Positions 6,944 through 16,139 of a stretch of DNA of 45,458 bases are shown one piece after another. Source of the stretch: Mollicutes bacterium Phil14. GTDB lineage: Bacteria; Bacillota_I; Bacilli_A; ML615J-28; CAG-698. The first letter of the stretch is position 1; each line of letters opens with the position of its first letter. Both the position numbers and the translations under genes were made by a program. Location of the stretch: assembly GCA_001940985.1 (NCBI GenBank), contig MSHB01000023.1, positions 1 to 45,458 of the forward strand, in the 5' to 3' direction. Below the pieces are notes generated by a model that was not told the origin of the DNA, did no database searches, and saw only the letters and a list, made by a program, of their open reading frames with translations.

Positions 6944-9142
6944 ATGGAAAGTAAAGTTACTATTGATGATGTCATAATCAAAGCTAGTGAATATCTTAAA
7001 AAAGAAGATAATCTTAACATAATAAGAGAAGCTTATGAAGTAGCTGAAAAGCAACATGATGGTCAATTTAGAAAATCAGGCGATCCATATATTCAACACC
7101 CTCTTGAAGTTGCATACATGCTAGCAGAGATTCATGGTGGTCCTTCAACAATCGCAGCTGGTTTGTTACATGATGTTTTAGAAGATACTGATATAACAAA
7201 AGAACAATTAGAAGCAAAATTTGGTAAAGATATCACGAGTATCGTAGATGGTGTAACAAAAATTAGTAAATTGAAGTATATGACTCAAGAAAAAGTTTTA
7301 GCTAAGACGCATCAAAAAATATTGTTTGCAATGGCAAAAGATATTCGTGTTATTTTAGTAAAACTTATTGATAGAGTTCATAATATGAGAACACTAGAAT
7401 TTCAGTCTCCTGAAAAGCAAAAAAAGATTGCTAAAGAAACACTAGATTTATATGCTCCTTTAGCACATCGCTTAGGTATGTATAAAATCAAGTCTGAACT
7501 TGAGGATATTTCTTTCAAATATCTTGAACCTGAAGAATATGCTGAGATGGAAAAAATGATTTTTGATCAAAAGCAAGCTCGTGAAGAAGATATTCAAAAA
7601 ATGAAGGATATATTAACTAATGTTATGAATGAAAATCATATTAAAGATTTTTCCATTAAAGGCCGAATTAAAAATATTTATAGTGTTCATAAGAAAATGG
7701 AAACTAAAAATCTTCAATTTGATGAAATTTATGATTTGATGGCTCTTAGAGTTCTTGTCCCAACAATCGAAGATTGTTACCATGTCTTAGGTATTGTTCA
7801 TGGTGAATGGAATCCTATTCCTAAAAGGTTTAAAGACTACATAGCTACACCAAAACCAAATCTATATCAAAGTCTTCATACTACGGTTGTAGGTAGTAGT
7901 GGTAAGATATACGAAATTCAGATACGTACTTATGAAATGGATAAAGTTGCTGAATATGGTGTTGCTGCCCACTGGTCATATAAGGAAGCTAATAAAAATT
8001 ATACACCAGAACGTGAACAAGAAGAAATGTCTTCGAAAATGCGTTGGTATCGTGAATTGTTAAGTTATGCGGAAATGGGTGAAGATGAGGATAGTGATCC
8101 TTTTGATAAGGTAAAAGAAGATATATTTAGTGCTAATGTCTACGTTTTTACTCCACGTGGAGATGTTTTAGATTTTCCAACTGGTGCCACACCACTTGAT
8201 TTTGCATATCGCGTCCATACTGAAGTTGGTAACAAAACAGTTGGGGCATTGATTAATGGTCGCATTGTTCCCCTTACGTATCGATTAAAAACAGGGGATG
8301 TTGTTGAAATTAAAACATCAAATAGTTTTAATGGACCTATTGAATCATGGTTGAAAATTGTAAAAACTACTCATGCCCGTCATAAGATAATCTCTATTTT
8401 AAACAAACTTAAAAGAGATAAATTTATTTTACTTGGTAAAGAAGAATTTGAAAGAGTTTGTAAAAATGAGAATTTTACAAATATAAAAATAGATGATAAA
8501 ATTGTTCAAACTGAATTTGGTAAGTTTGGTGTCAATTCTTTAGATGATTTTTACTTTGAAATTGGAAAAAAGACTTTATCAGCCAAAGGCGCTGCTAATA
8601 AATTGGCTGGAAATATCGAAAAACTTGATGATGAAGCATTAATTAAACATTATGCTGATGTTGAGGAAAAAAATAAAAAAAGACATTCAACTAATGATTA
8701 TGGAATTATTGTTGATGGTCTTGATAAAGCTCAAATTAAATTAGCAAGTTGTTGTCATCCGGTTTTAGGTGATAGTATAGTTGGATATGTTAGTAAAGGT
8801 CATGGAATAGTCGTTCATAGAAGTGAATGTCATAACTGTGTTTCTGGTGAACAAGAGAGATTTATTAATGTTTTTTGGGATAGCGATTACAAACATAAAA
8901 ACTTTGACTCCTTACTATCAATTATTTCTTTTGATAGAAAAAATATTATTAGTGATATTATTGATATTGTTAATGGTATTAATAATGTTTCCATTACTTC
9001 TATAAGTTCTAGTAGGAATAAAAATGGCGACTTATTAACTAAATTAAAAGTTAGTGTTGATAATGTTGATACTTTAGATAATTTAATTACTAATTTGCAT
9101 AAGATATCTGATGTATACGTTATAGAAAGGACTATAAAATAA
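6944..9142 (+). CDS. relA: Bifunctional (p)ppGpp synthetase/hydrolase (Rel)
   Basis: 732 residues, standard for the long Rel enzymes that make and degrade (p)ppGpp during amino-acid starvation. The HD hydrolase domain has H-D-V-L-E-D-T (His76-Asp77, Glu80-Asp81), so hydrolysis should be intact. The synthetase domain (about 250-360) has K-R-F-K-D-Y-I-A, Y-Q-S-L-H-T-T-V and E-I-Q-I-R-T. TGS (about 395-455), the helical/zinc-finger-like region with C-C-H-P-V, and a C-terminal ACT domain (about 660-732) follow. A strong GAGGAGG precedes the ATG. The stop overlaps the dtd start (TAATG). The usual neighbour dtd supports an apt-relA-dtd operon. Confidence 0.97.
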   Translation: MESKVTIDDVIIKASEYLKKEDNLNIIREAYEVAEKQHDGQFRKSGDPYIQHPLEVAYMLAEIHGGPSTIAAGLLHDVLEDTDITKEQLEAKFGKDITSIVDGVTKISKLKYMTQEKVLAKTHQKILFAMAKDIRVILVKLIDRVHNMRTLEFQSPEKQKKIAKETLDLYAPLAHRLGMYKIKSELEDISFKYLEPEEYAEMEKMIFDQKQAREEDIQKMKDILTNVMNENHIKDFSIKGRIKNIYSVHKKMETKNLQFDEIYDLMALRVLVPTIEDCYHVLGIVHGEWNPIPKRFKDYIATPKPNLYQSLHTTVVGSSGKIYEIQIRTYEMDKVAEYGVAAHWSYKEANKNYTPEREQEEMSSKMRWYRELLSYAEMGEDEDSDPFDKVKEDIFSANVYVFTPRGDVLDFPTGATPLDFAYRVHTEVGNKTVGALINGRIVPLTYRLKTGDVVEIKTSNSFNGPIESWLKIVKTTHARHKIISILNKLKRDKFILLGKEEFERVCKNENFTNIKIDDKIVQTEFGKFGVNSLDDFYFEIGKKTLSAKGAANKLAGNIEKLDDEALIKHYADVEEKNKKRHSTNDYGIIVDGLDKAQIKLASCCHPVLGDSIVGYVSKGHGIVVHRSECHNCVSGEQERFINVFWDSDYKHKNFDSLLSIISFDRKNIISDIIDIVNGINNVSITSISSSRNKNGDLLTKLKVSVDNVDTLDNLITNLHKISDVYVIERTIK

Positions 9143-9579
9143 TGAAAGTTATATTGCAACGAGTGAAATTTGCTAAATGCACAGTTGATAATAATGTTAC
9201 TGGTTCTATTAAAGATGGTTACATGCTATTAGTTGGTTATACACATACCGATAATGCTGAAACAAATCAAAAAATGGCGAAAAAAATTGCTAACTTAAGA
9301 ATATTTGAAGATGAAAATGGAAAAATGAATCTTGATATAAAAAAAATAGGCGGTAACATTCTTTCTATTTCTCAATTTACTCTATATGCAAATACAAGCG
9401 AAGGAAATAGACCTTCATTTGTTAATGCTATGAACCCTGTTGATGCTAATGAACTTTATCATGAATTTAACGATTGCTTGCGTCAATATGGCTTAATAGT
9501 AGAAGAAGGTATTTTTGGTGCCCATATGGAAATAGAACTTTTGAATGATGGTCCAGTAACTATTTGCTTAGAATTTTAA
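9142..9579 (+). CDS. dtd: D-aminoacyl-tRNA deacylase
   Basis: 145 residues. DTD hydrolyses D-amino acids (and glycine from tRNA-Ala) mischarged on tRNA. Both signature elements are present: S-Q-F-T-L-Y-A near residues 76-82 and the Gly-cis-Pro motif N-D-G-P-V-T-I near the end (about 135-141). The ATG at 9142 shares its A with the relA stop codon, so translation is likely coupled. It is the last gene of the operon, followed by a strong terminator. Confidence 0.97.
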   Translation: MKVILQRVKFAKCTVDNNVTGSIKDGYMLLVGYTHTDNAETNQKMAKKIANLRIFEDENGKMNLDIKKIGGNILSISQFTLYANTSEGNRPSFVNAMNPVDANELYHEFNDCLRQYGLIVEEGIFGAHMEIELLNDGPVTICLEF

Positions 9580-9588
9580 TATGTAAAT

Positions 9589-9620
9589 AATGCGGGTATG
9601 ATTATATCTGCATTTTTTTA
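9589..9620 (+). terminator. Terminator of the apt-relA-dtd operon
   Basis: AATGCGGGTAT / ATATCTGCATT forms an 11-pair stem in RNA (two G-U pairs) with a GATT loop, followed by seven T's. Confidence 0.85.
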
Positions 9621-9649
9621 TTAACTTTTTTGATTAATTATGCTATAAT
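9621..9649 (+). promoter_or_regulatory. Promoter of the TPR-GAF-PAS gene
   Basis: TTAACT (9621-9626), 17 bases and an extended -10, TGCTATAAT (9641-9649). It abuts the preceding terminator. Confidence 0.65.
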
Positions 9650-9672
9650 CTATGTAAAGGAGAAAGTTAAGT

Positions 9673-12600
9673 ATGGATGTAAAAGAAACTTATTATTCTT
9701 TAGTAACAAGGAATTTGACAATTAATGATATTGATTTAGTAATTGGACTTAAGTCTGAATGTAAAGCCGAAAACAATTATGAATATTTTTATTTAACAAA
9801 TTTGTTAATTATAGATATTTATATTAATGCTAATCTATATACTGATGCGTTAAACATTGCTTATAAAAACTTTGATGATTTAGATAAGAGCTTATATACA
9901 AATATTTATGTTTCTTTGTTAGAAAGATTAATTTATATCTGCATCCAAAAAAAGAATTTCTTAAGTGCTTGTAGATATGCGAATGAAAAAAGACTTTATT
10001 TAGATATTAATGATAAAAATGCTGTCAATAGATGGTATTTGGAAATGGCTTATATTCATGATGCTCTTAATGAAAAAACAAAGGCTTTGAGCGATTTAAA
10101 TGCTATTTTAGAAAATGATCCATCTTCAGATTTAAGATTAATAGTACTAAATAATATTACTAAACTTTATATAGATAATAAGAATATTGAATATTCAAAA
10201 AAATATTTAAATGATTCAATAGAATTAGCATACAAGTTAAACGATATGGATAGTCAAACATATTGCCAATATTTAAATGCTAAGTTATATGTTCTTGAAG
10301 GAAAAAATCATTATGCTTGTAAACTATATTATGATATTTTCAGGGGACAAAATTTATTAAATGATGAATATCTAGGATATTTAAATGAATTTTTAACTCT
10401 TTTAAATGAGATGAAAGAATATGGTGATGCAAAAAAACTAGCCAATAAATATATAGATAGTGCTAATAAAACTGAAGATTTATATTTAAAGAAAGACTTT
10501 TATAAAAATTATTTGCAAGCTATAATTTTTCTAGTTCCTAGTTTAAGTGATGAAATTAAGAGAAATTATTTATATATTGATAAAATTGAAGATGAAATTA
10601 GAAAAACAAATGAATTAATTACTTTAGAATCAAGTGAGGATGACAAAATCTCACAAATTAATTCTAAACTTAAAGAAACAATCGATAGATTAGAAAAGAT
10701 AACTAATATTGTAAATTATGCATTGATTGCTAAAAACGAAAGAGAATGTTTGTATGATTTTTCTAAAAATTTAGAAAAAGAAGTAAACTTTAATAATGCT
10801 GTTTTTGTTGTTTTTAATCGTGCTACTTTTAATGCTTATCCTAAGTTTTTAGATTCATATAGTAAAGTATCAACGTTTGAATATAAAAAAGAAAGAATGT
10901 ATGAACGTGAGATTAACTATACTGATTTAAATAACACTATCATTGAGATGGTAGTAAAAGGCAATAAAGATATATCAATAGATTTTAGTGAAACAAAGGT
11001 TCCTGTGTGTGATATAATTACTGGAAAATCATATTTAGATTTAAAAGTGAAATATTTATATGCTACTCCATTTATATACGATAATGATCTTTATGCTTGT
11101 GCAGTTTATACTTCTAATAATGTAGATATAACAAAACAAGAATCAGTGGTTACATTAAAGATTGCTAATAGTCTTTTGGAATCAAAACTTGTTAACCTAT
11201 ATTATCAAGAAAGTTTACGAACTCAAAAAGATATTCTTGAAGTTGCTATGGATGGTCTTCAAGAGGGATTGTATTATTATGATGTAAAAAGAAAAAAGAT
11301 ATTTTTATCTGAACAGATGAAGAAGTTCTTAGGAGTTACTCGTGATGAAGTTAGTGAAGCTGATTATTGTCAAATTATAAAACAGGAAGATATAAAAGGT
11401 TTCTTGTCGAGGGATGATGAAATTAGTGCTGGAAAGAAATATATGTTAGAATATAGCATAACAATCAATGATGAAGAAATTTTATTACAAGATAAAGGAA
11501 GTCCATATTTTTCTAAAAATGGGACAGTAAGTTTTTACATTTGCACAATTAACAGAATATTGTCAAATGAAACTGTTTTGAAAAAAGAAAAAATGAAATA
11601 TTTATCTGTTTTAGAAAGAAAAGACTTAGATGAATATCTTTTGAAAAAAGTAGATGATTCATTTGCACTCCTTGTAATAAAACTTGATGAATATGATAAC
11701 AATTTATTTGAAATTTTATATCACTATTGTTTGGGAATTAGTAATGATTTGTATTATTTAAATAGTAACATTTATGCACTAGTAATAGATAGTAGCGATG
11801 AAAGAGCAATAGATCATTATGCTAATGATATTATTAGTAAAATTTCTAATTGCAAAGTTAGTGTTGTTATGTATCCTAAGATGTTTAATAATATCAGTCA
11901 ATTAATAGAATTAGCTTTACTTTCTTTAAATAGTAAATTGCGTTATCAAAAATTAGATGATGCAATTCTTTCAAAGTATAATCAAAGCAAATATATTTCA
12001 AATTGCATCAAAAAAGCAATTAATGATAATGAAGTAGAATTGCTATTTGGTCCATTATATTGTATGGAAAAATTAAAAGGATATTATGTTGATTATAATA
12101 TCAAAGGTATTACTAATAGCAATAATATTAAAACTTCTTTAGAAAAAAATGATAGAGTTGAGTTTGATACTTTTGTTATAGAGAAGTTATTAGAATTAAA
12201 CAAATATTTCTATGTAGACATTAGTTTAGATACAATTTTATGGATGAAAAAAAATGATTATATAAACGAAAGAAATATGTTGAAATTTAGAAAAATAGCA
12301 TTTTGTATTACCAAATTTTCTAGTCAATTAGACAATATTATTGATTATTTGACAAAATTTGAAATGAAAGTTTTTGTAAGTTTATCAATTGCTACTGATA
12401 TTTCTTTTAAGACATTAGTTAGTGATGCGATAAAAGGAGTACTTGTATTAGATGACTATGATCTTAATAGTGAATTTATCAAATTTATTTTAGATCATAA
12501 TAAATTGATAATAAGTGATAATTATGAAAATGATAATAGATATATCTTTTTTGATGGAAAAATGTATAATGATATAAAGAATATTAACGAAAAAGATTAA
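9673..12600 (+). CDS. Cytoplasmic TPR-GAF-PAS protein with degenerate GGDEF and EAL domains
   Basis: 975 residues without signal peptide or membrane helices. Residues 1-300 are helical repeats of TPR type, and a short coiled coil (about 325-348) leads into a GAF-like domain (about 355-510) and a PAS-like domain (about 525-630, with G-L-Y-Y-Y-D). The next 120 residues align in layout with GGDEF (L-L-V-I-K-L-D-E-Y-D, then I-Y-A-L-V-I where R-x-GGDEF-x would be), but the GGDEF residues are absent. The last 200 residues resemble EAL (V-E-L-L-F-G-P-L-Y, then D-T-F-V-I-E-K-L-L, then V-D-I-S), yet the EAL triad position reads Y-V-D-Y-N and the metal-binding acidic residues are missing. It should neither make nor degrade cyclic di-GMP; a binding or scaffold role is the obvious guess. 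AAGGAG precedes the ATG. It is a single-gene unit. Confidence 0.65.
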   Translation: MDVKETYYSLVTRNLTINDIDLVIGLKSECKAENNYEYFYLTNLLIIDIYINANLYTDALNIAYKNFDDLDKSLYTNIYVSLLERLIYICIQKKNFLSACRYANEKRLYLDINDKNAVNRWYLEMAYIHDALNEKTKALSDLNAILENDPSSDLRLIVLNNITKLYIDNKNIEYSKKYLNDSIELAYKLNDMDSQTYCQYLNAKLYVLEGKNHYACKLYYDIFRGQNLLNDEYLGYLNEFLTLLNEMKEYGDAKKLANKYIDSANKTEDLYLKKDFYKNYLQAIIFLVPSLSDEIKRNYLYIDKIEDEIRKTNELITLESSEDDKISQINSKLKETIDRLEKITNIVNYALIAKNERECLYDFSKNLEKEVNFNNAVFVVFNRATFNAYPKFLDSYSKVSTFEYKKERMYEREINYTDLNNTIIEMVVKGNKDISIDFSETKVPVCDIITGKSYLDLKVKYLYATPFIYDNDLYACAVYTSNNVDITKQESVVTLKIANSLLESKLVNLYYQESLRTQKDILEVAMDGLQEGLYYYDVKRKKIFLSEQMKKFLGVTRDEVSEADYCQIIKQEDIKGFLSRDDEISAGKKYMLEYSITINDEEILLQDKGSPYFSKNGTVSFYICTINRILSNETVLKKEKMKYLSVLERKDLDEYLLKKVDDSFALLVIKLDEYDNNLFEILYHYCLGISNDLYYLNSNIYALVIDSSDERAIDHYANDIISKISNCKVSVVMYPKMFNNISQLIELALLSLNSKLRYQKLDDAILSKYNQSKYISNCIKKAINDNEVELLFGPLYCMEKLKGYYVDYNIKGITNSNNIKTSLEKNDRVEFDTFVIEKLLELNKYFYVDISLDTILWMKKNDYINERNMLKFRKIAFCITKFSSQLDNIIDYLTKFEMKVFVSLSIATDISFKTLVSDAIKGVLVLDDYDLNSEFIKFILDHNKLIISDNYENDNRYIFFDGKMYNDIKNINEKD

Positions 12601-12652
12601 TTCATCATATGACAATTAAATTATGTTTGTATTAAGGTAAAAATAAAAACAA

Positions 12653-12681
12653 TTGAAGTAAATGACATTTTGTGTTATACT
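12653..12681 (+). promoter_or_regulatory. Promoter of the DUF1189-like gene
   Basis: TTGAAG (12653-12658), 17 bases and an extended -10, TGTTATACT (12673-12681), 21 bases before the start. Confidence 0.55.
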
Positions 12682-12702
12682 TTTTAAATGAGGTGTACTT
12701 AT

Positions 12703-13695
12703 ATGAAAATTGTTAACTTTTTAAAATCGCTTGTATCGCCAGTTAGAATGGTAAAATATAAATATATGTCAGTTTTAATATCAATATGTATATTTGTATT
12801 GGGTTCTTATTTGTTAGCTGTTCCAGCTCGTCCTTATATTGTGAAAAATATGGATAAACTTGTTGAAAATGATAATTATTTGTATTTGCAATCATTAACC
12901 AAAATGCCTGTAAACGATGAAAATAATTTAGTTTTTAAAGAATTACAAGACAAACAATGTGCAGCTGATGAAACTGGAACACTTGTGTGTAAAAATATGG
13001 GAACTGAAACTGTCGATGGAGTAGAGGTTGAAAAAACACTATATAAAACTAGTTTAGAATATACAAATAAGGATGGAATGATAATTCATTTTGATTTTGT
13101 TATTGATTTGTTTGATGAAGATAATAATCCTCAATATTATCCAGAAAGAGAATTTGTTTATTCAAATGAAAAATTTCCAGATGTTGATAAAAAAGAGTAT
13201 TATTTAATTGTTTTTTGGAAGGATTCTATTTACTATCAAGCCCATCCATTTAACATAGCATCTGCTAATGTGGTTCATGATGATGTTAAAATTTCAACAT
13301 TAAGTCAAAAAGCTTTCTTTGGAAACATTAAAAGTTTTGATTTTTCTGAATTTAAGAATGATACTTTCCATGCTAAAAATTATTTAGTTGAAAGAATTAA
13401 AGTTGGTCATATCCCGAATTTTGTTGGACAATATTCTTTATCAACATTTATTTTCTGTGTTATCTTTACATTAGTAATATCATTATTATTCTGGTTAATG
13501 TTTAGAAAAACAGGAAGATTAAAATCTTTCAAAGAATATTATAATATAGCTGCGATTGTAAGTATTTTACCAACTTTTTTGGTATTTGGATTAATGTGGA
13601 TACATATTAATATGGTATCATATTATATCTTTGTATTTAGTATTTATTATTTATTTGTTTTATATAAAATAAATAATAGTTCAAGAATCATGTAA
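12703..13695 (+). CDS. Membrane protein, possibly DUF1189-like
   Basis: 330 residues. One membrane helix near the N-terminus (about 20-40) is preceded by F-L-K-S-L-V-S-P-V-R-M-V-K-Y-K-Y, an outside domain of about 200 residues follows, and three to four helices lie at the C-terminus (about 245-325). This layout and the N-terminal motif recall DUF1189 (YvdJ-type) proteins, but I am not certain of the family and assign no function. The start is ATG 12703, which has AGGTG eight bases upstream; an ATG at 12688 sits on top of that site and is less likely. The gene occupies the position where spoIIIAA-AG would be expected upstream of spoIIIAH, but no residue pattern of any SpoIIIA protein is seen in it. 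Confidence 0.55.
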   Translation: MKIVNFLKSLVSPVRMVKYKYMSVLISICIFVLGSYLLAVPARPYIVKNMDKLVENDNYLYLQSLTKMPVNDENNLVFKELQDKQCAADETGTLVCKNMGTETVDGVEVEKTLYKTSLEYTNKDGMIIHFDFVIDLFDEDNNPQYYPEREFVYSNEKFPDVDKKEYYLIVFWKDSIYYQAHPFNIASANVVHDDVKISTLSQKAFFGNIKSFDFSEFKNDTFHAKNYLVERIKVGHIPNFVGQYSLSTFIFCVIFTLVISLLFWLMFRKTGRLKSFKEYYNIAAIVSILPTFLVFGLMWIHINMVSYYIFVFSIYYLFVLYKINNSSRIM

Positions 13696-13713
13696 ATTTA
13701 ATTTAGAAAAAAG

Positions 13714-13742
13714 TAATATTAACAGTCTCATCTGCATATAGT
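13714..13742 (+). promoter_or_regulatory. Sigma-E-like promoter of spoIIIAH
   Basis: TAATATT (13714-13720) fits the sigma-E -35 consensus KMATATT exactly. It is followed by a 14-base spacer and CATATAGT (13735-13742), one mismatch from CATACANT. The expected transcript start, near 13749, lies just ahead of the Shine-Dalgarno GGAGG (13754-13758). Sigma-E drives mother-cell genes, including spoIIIA, in Bacillus. Confidence 0.6.
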
Positions 13743-13767
13743 TTATTGACTATGGAGGGTGAGACTT

Positions 13768-14292
13768 TTGTTAAAGAAAAATCAATTAGTTTTAATATTA
13801 TTAACTCTAGTTTTAATGTTAACCGTTTATTACATTAAATCACCATTTGATAAGAGTAATAATTCTGTTAAAGAACCTGAAAAGGAAAACACAACTAACG
13901 TATCTGGCAGATTAGAAGAATTGCAAAAATTAAGAGTCGTTCTTAATGAGGAGAGAACTACAACAGTATTAGGTTTAGATAGTATAATTGCCGATAACAA
14001 TAAGACTGTTGCTGAAAAGAATGCTGCTTTAGAAGAAAAAAGGTATTTAAATAGCTTAACAGAAAAAGAGCTTTTATTAGAAATACAAATTATTAATAAA
14101 GGATATCAAGATGCCTTTGTTCATGCTTCTGATCAAGGCGTAGAGATAACTGTTGTTTCTAGTGAGCATTCTGTAAAAGCTGCTAATGAGATAATTGTCA
14201 TGGCTATGGGTGGTTTTGACAAAGTGTTTGATAATGTTAGTGTACAATTTCAAACTACAGAAGAAGTTATGGGAAAAGTGACTAGTAAATAG
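13768..14292 (+). CDS. spoIIIAH: Stage III sporulation protein AH (SpoIIIAH-like)
   Basis: 174 residues from a TTG start at 13768, nine bases after GGAGG; an in-frame GTG at 13759 lies on the Shine-Dalgarno itself and is unlikely. The N-terminus M-L-K-K-N-Q, one membrane helix and the phrase V-Y-Y-I-K-S-P are typical of SpoIIIAH. A helical stretch and a C-terminal EscJ/YscJ-like ring-building domain (about 90-165, with H-A-S-D-Q-G-V-E-I-T-V-V) follow. In Bacillus, SpoIIIAH sits in the mother-cell membrane and binds SpoIIQ across the intermembrane space to form the feeding-tube channel. Here it stands alone, without spoIIIAA-AG next to it, but it still precedes nusB-xseA-xseB-dxs-recN-spoIVB-spo0A as in Bacillus, which strongly supports the call. 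The stop codon lies within the terminator stem-loop. Confidence 0.85.
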   Translation: MLKKNQLVLILLTLVLMLTVYYIKSPFDKSNNSVKEPEKENTTNVSGRLEELQKLRVVLNEERTTTVLGLDSIIADNNKTVAEKNAALEEKRYLNSLTEKELLLEIQIINKGYQDAFVHASDQGVEITVVSSEHSVKAANEIIVMAMGGFDKVFDNVSVQFQTTEEVMGKVTSK

Positions 14293-14304
14293 TCACTTTT
14301 TTTT
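14276..14304 (+). terminator. Terminator of spoIIIAH
   Basis: AGTGACTA / TAGTCACT (14277-14284 and 14290-14297) followed by a run of T's. The loop contains the TAG stop of spoIIIAH, so the terminator is built partly from coding sequence. Confidence 0.9.
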
Positions 14305-14368
14305 GAAAAAAATAGATTATACTTTCCTTAATTCAAAAAATGTGATAAAATAATTAAAGGTGAGAATT

Positions 14369-14791
14369 ATGAAAAGAATTAATAGTAGGATAAAAGCATT
14401 AATAGTACTATACGACGAAGACTTATTGAAAAATCATGTTGATGAAGAAGGCATTGATAAACTTTTGAAAGAAGATGATGAAGATTTTTCATATGATGTT
14501 AATTATTACAATTTGATAGTAAATGGGGTAAGAGAAAACTTGTATGCTATTGATAAACTTATATCAATTTGTTTGAGCAATTATACTTTAGATAGACTAT
14601 CATATGTTGATAGAAATTTAATACGCATTGGTGCATTTGAAATGAAATATACCGATACTCCTAAGAATGTTATAATCAATGAGATAGTTAATCTTTCACA
14701 CGAATATTCAGAAGTAAAGGGATTTGAAAGTAGTAAATTCAATAATGCACTATTAGAAAAAATATCACAAAGGATAGAAAATGGAAAATAA
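14369..14791 (+). CDS. nusB: Transcription antitermination factor NusB
   Basis: 140 residues, all helical, the NusB fold. It binds boxA RNA with NusE (S10) to prevent early termination, mainly of rRNA operons. Recognisable parts are R-I-K-A-L-I-V-L-Y near the start, L-D-R-L-S-Y-V-D-R-N-L-I-R-I-G-A-F-E near the middle (the family core) and V-I-I-N-E-I-V-N-L-S-H-E-Y with K-F-N-N-A-L-L at the end. ATG 14369 is preceded by AAAGGTG; a GTG at 14360 overlaps that site. It overlaps xseA by 11 bases. The N-terminal half is divergent, but the C-terminal half and the synteny make the call secure. Confidence 0.92.
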   Translation: MKRINSRIKALIVLYDEDLLKNHVDEEGIDKLLKEDDEDFSYDVNYYNLIVNGVRENLYAIDKLISICLSNYTLDRLSYVDRNLIRIGAFEMKYTDTPKNVIINEIVNLSHEYSEVKGFESSKFNNALLEKISQRIENGK

Positions 14792-16139
14792 AAAATATTT
14801 AACAGTAACGGCCTTAAATAAATATTTGGCTTATAAAATTGATACTGATATAAATTTGCGTAGTTTTATTATTCTTGGTGAAATTTCCAATGCGCGTCTT
14901 TCAAAAGGACATCTATATTTTGTCTTGAAAGATGAAGATTCAGAAATATCAGCTGTGATGTTTGCAAATTATTATAATAGCTTATCATTTACTCCTAAAG
15001 ATGGTGTTAAAGTGCTTGTAAAATGTTCTTTACAACTTTATCAAAAAAAGGGAACTTATAATTTGCAAGTTACTAATATGAGTGAATATGGTTTAGGAGC
15101 TTTGTATCAAAACTTCTTAAAATTAAAAGAAAAGCTTTCTAAAGAAGGATTATTTGCCGAATCTCATAAAAAAGAAATTCCTATGTATAGTGAAAAGATT
15201 GGTTTGATAACTTCTGACACTGGAGATGCAAGGCACGATGTTGTTTCAACTATTGAAAAAAGATTTCCAATTGCGACAATATTTTTATATCCAGCTTTAG
15301 TTCAAGGCGTTGATGCTCCAAAATCTTTAATTAAAGCAATTAATCGTGCAGAAAGTGATAATGAAGTTGATTTATTGATTATCGCTAGAGGCGGTGGAAG
15401 TTTTGAAGATTTATCTTGCTTTAATGACGAAGAACTTGCTAGAGTTATATATGATTGTCATATTCCTATTATTAGTGGTGTAGGTCATGAAAGTGATTAT
15501 ACTATTTGTGATTTTGTTAGTGATAAAAGAGCTCCAACGCCAACAGGTGCTGCGGTCCTTGCAACAAGTGACAAAAATGTATTGATAAGTGAAATTAATA
15601 ATTATTATAATAAAATTTGTCAATCAGAAAAAAAGATTATAGATAATAAAATATATGAATATAATATTATTGCATCAAATCATTATTTGAAAAATTTTGA
15701 TGATATAATTAAACGTAAAGAAGAAAACTTGTTAAATCTAGAAAAAATATTATATTCTAATTCACCAACAAGCAAGTTAGAAATTGCTGAAGAAAAATTA
15801 CAAAATCTAGTAAATAGTATAAAAAAATATAATATTCAAGAAAAGATTTTAACTAGATTAGAAGAAGTTAAAAATATTGAAAATAATATGTCTAAGATTA
15901 TTTTAGACAAAGTTGATTATGATAACAATTATGTAGATAATTTAATTGATAAACTTATTTTGCTTAATCCATTAAATTTAATGAAAAAAGGTTACACGTT
16001 AACTTATCAAAATGATCATTTAATTGGTACAGTAGATAATTTAAATGTTGATAATCCAATAGTCACTAGATTTATGGATGGATTTGTTGAAAGCAAGATT
16101 TTAAAAATTACTAAGACAAATATTAAAGAGGAAAAATAA
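14781..16139 (+). CDS. xseA: Exodeoxyribonuclease VII large subunit
   Basis: 452 residues, the normal XseA length. With XseB it degrades single-stranded DNA into oligonucleotides. An N-terminal OB fold (about 1-105, with L-G-E-I-S-N-A and G-H-L-Y-F-V-L-K-D) precedes the catalytic region containing I-G-L-I-T-S, D-L-L-I-I-A-R-G-G-G-S-F-E-D-L (about 195-209) and P-I-I-S-G-V-G-H-E-S-D-Y-T, then D-K-R-A-P-T-P-T-G-A-A. The C-terminal third is a coiled coil that binds XseB. The stop is immediately followed by the xseB ATG. Confidence 0.97.
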   Translation: MENKKYLTVTALNKYLAYKIDTDINLRSFIILGEISNARLSKGHLYFVLKDEDSEISAVMFANYYNSLSFTPKDGVKVLVKCSLQLYQKKGTYNLQVTNMSEYGLGALYQNFLKLKEKLSKEGLFAESHKKEIPMYSEKIGLITSDTGDARHDVVSTIEKRFPIATIFLYPALVQGVDAPKSLIKAINRAESDNEVDLLIIARGGGSFEDLSCFNDEELARVIYDCHIPIISGVGHESDYTICDFVSDKRAPTPTGAAVLATSDKNVLISEINNYYNKICQSEKKIIDNKIYEYNIIASNHYLKNFDDIIKRKEENLLNLEKILYSNSPTSKLEIAEEKLQNLVNSIKKYNIQEKILTRLEEVKNIENNMSKIILDKVDYDNNYVDNLIDKLILLNPLNLMKKGYTLTYQNDHLIGTVDNLNVDNPIVTRFMDGFVESKILKITKTNIKEEK

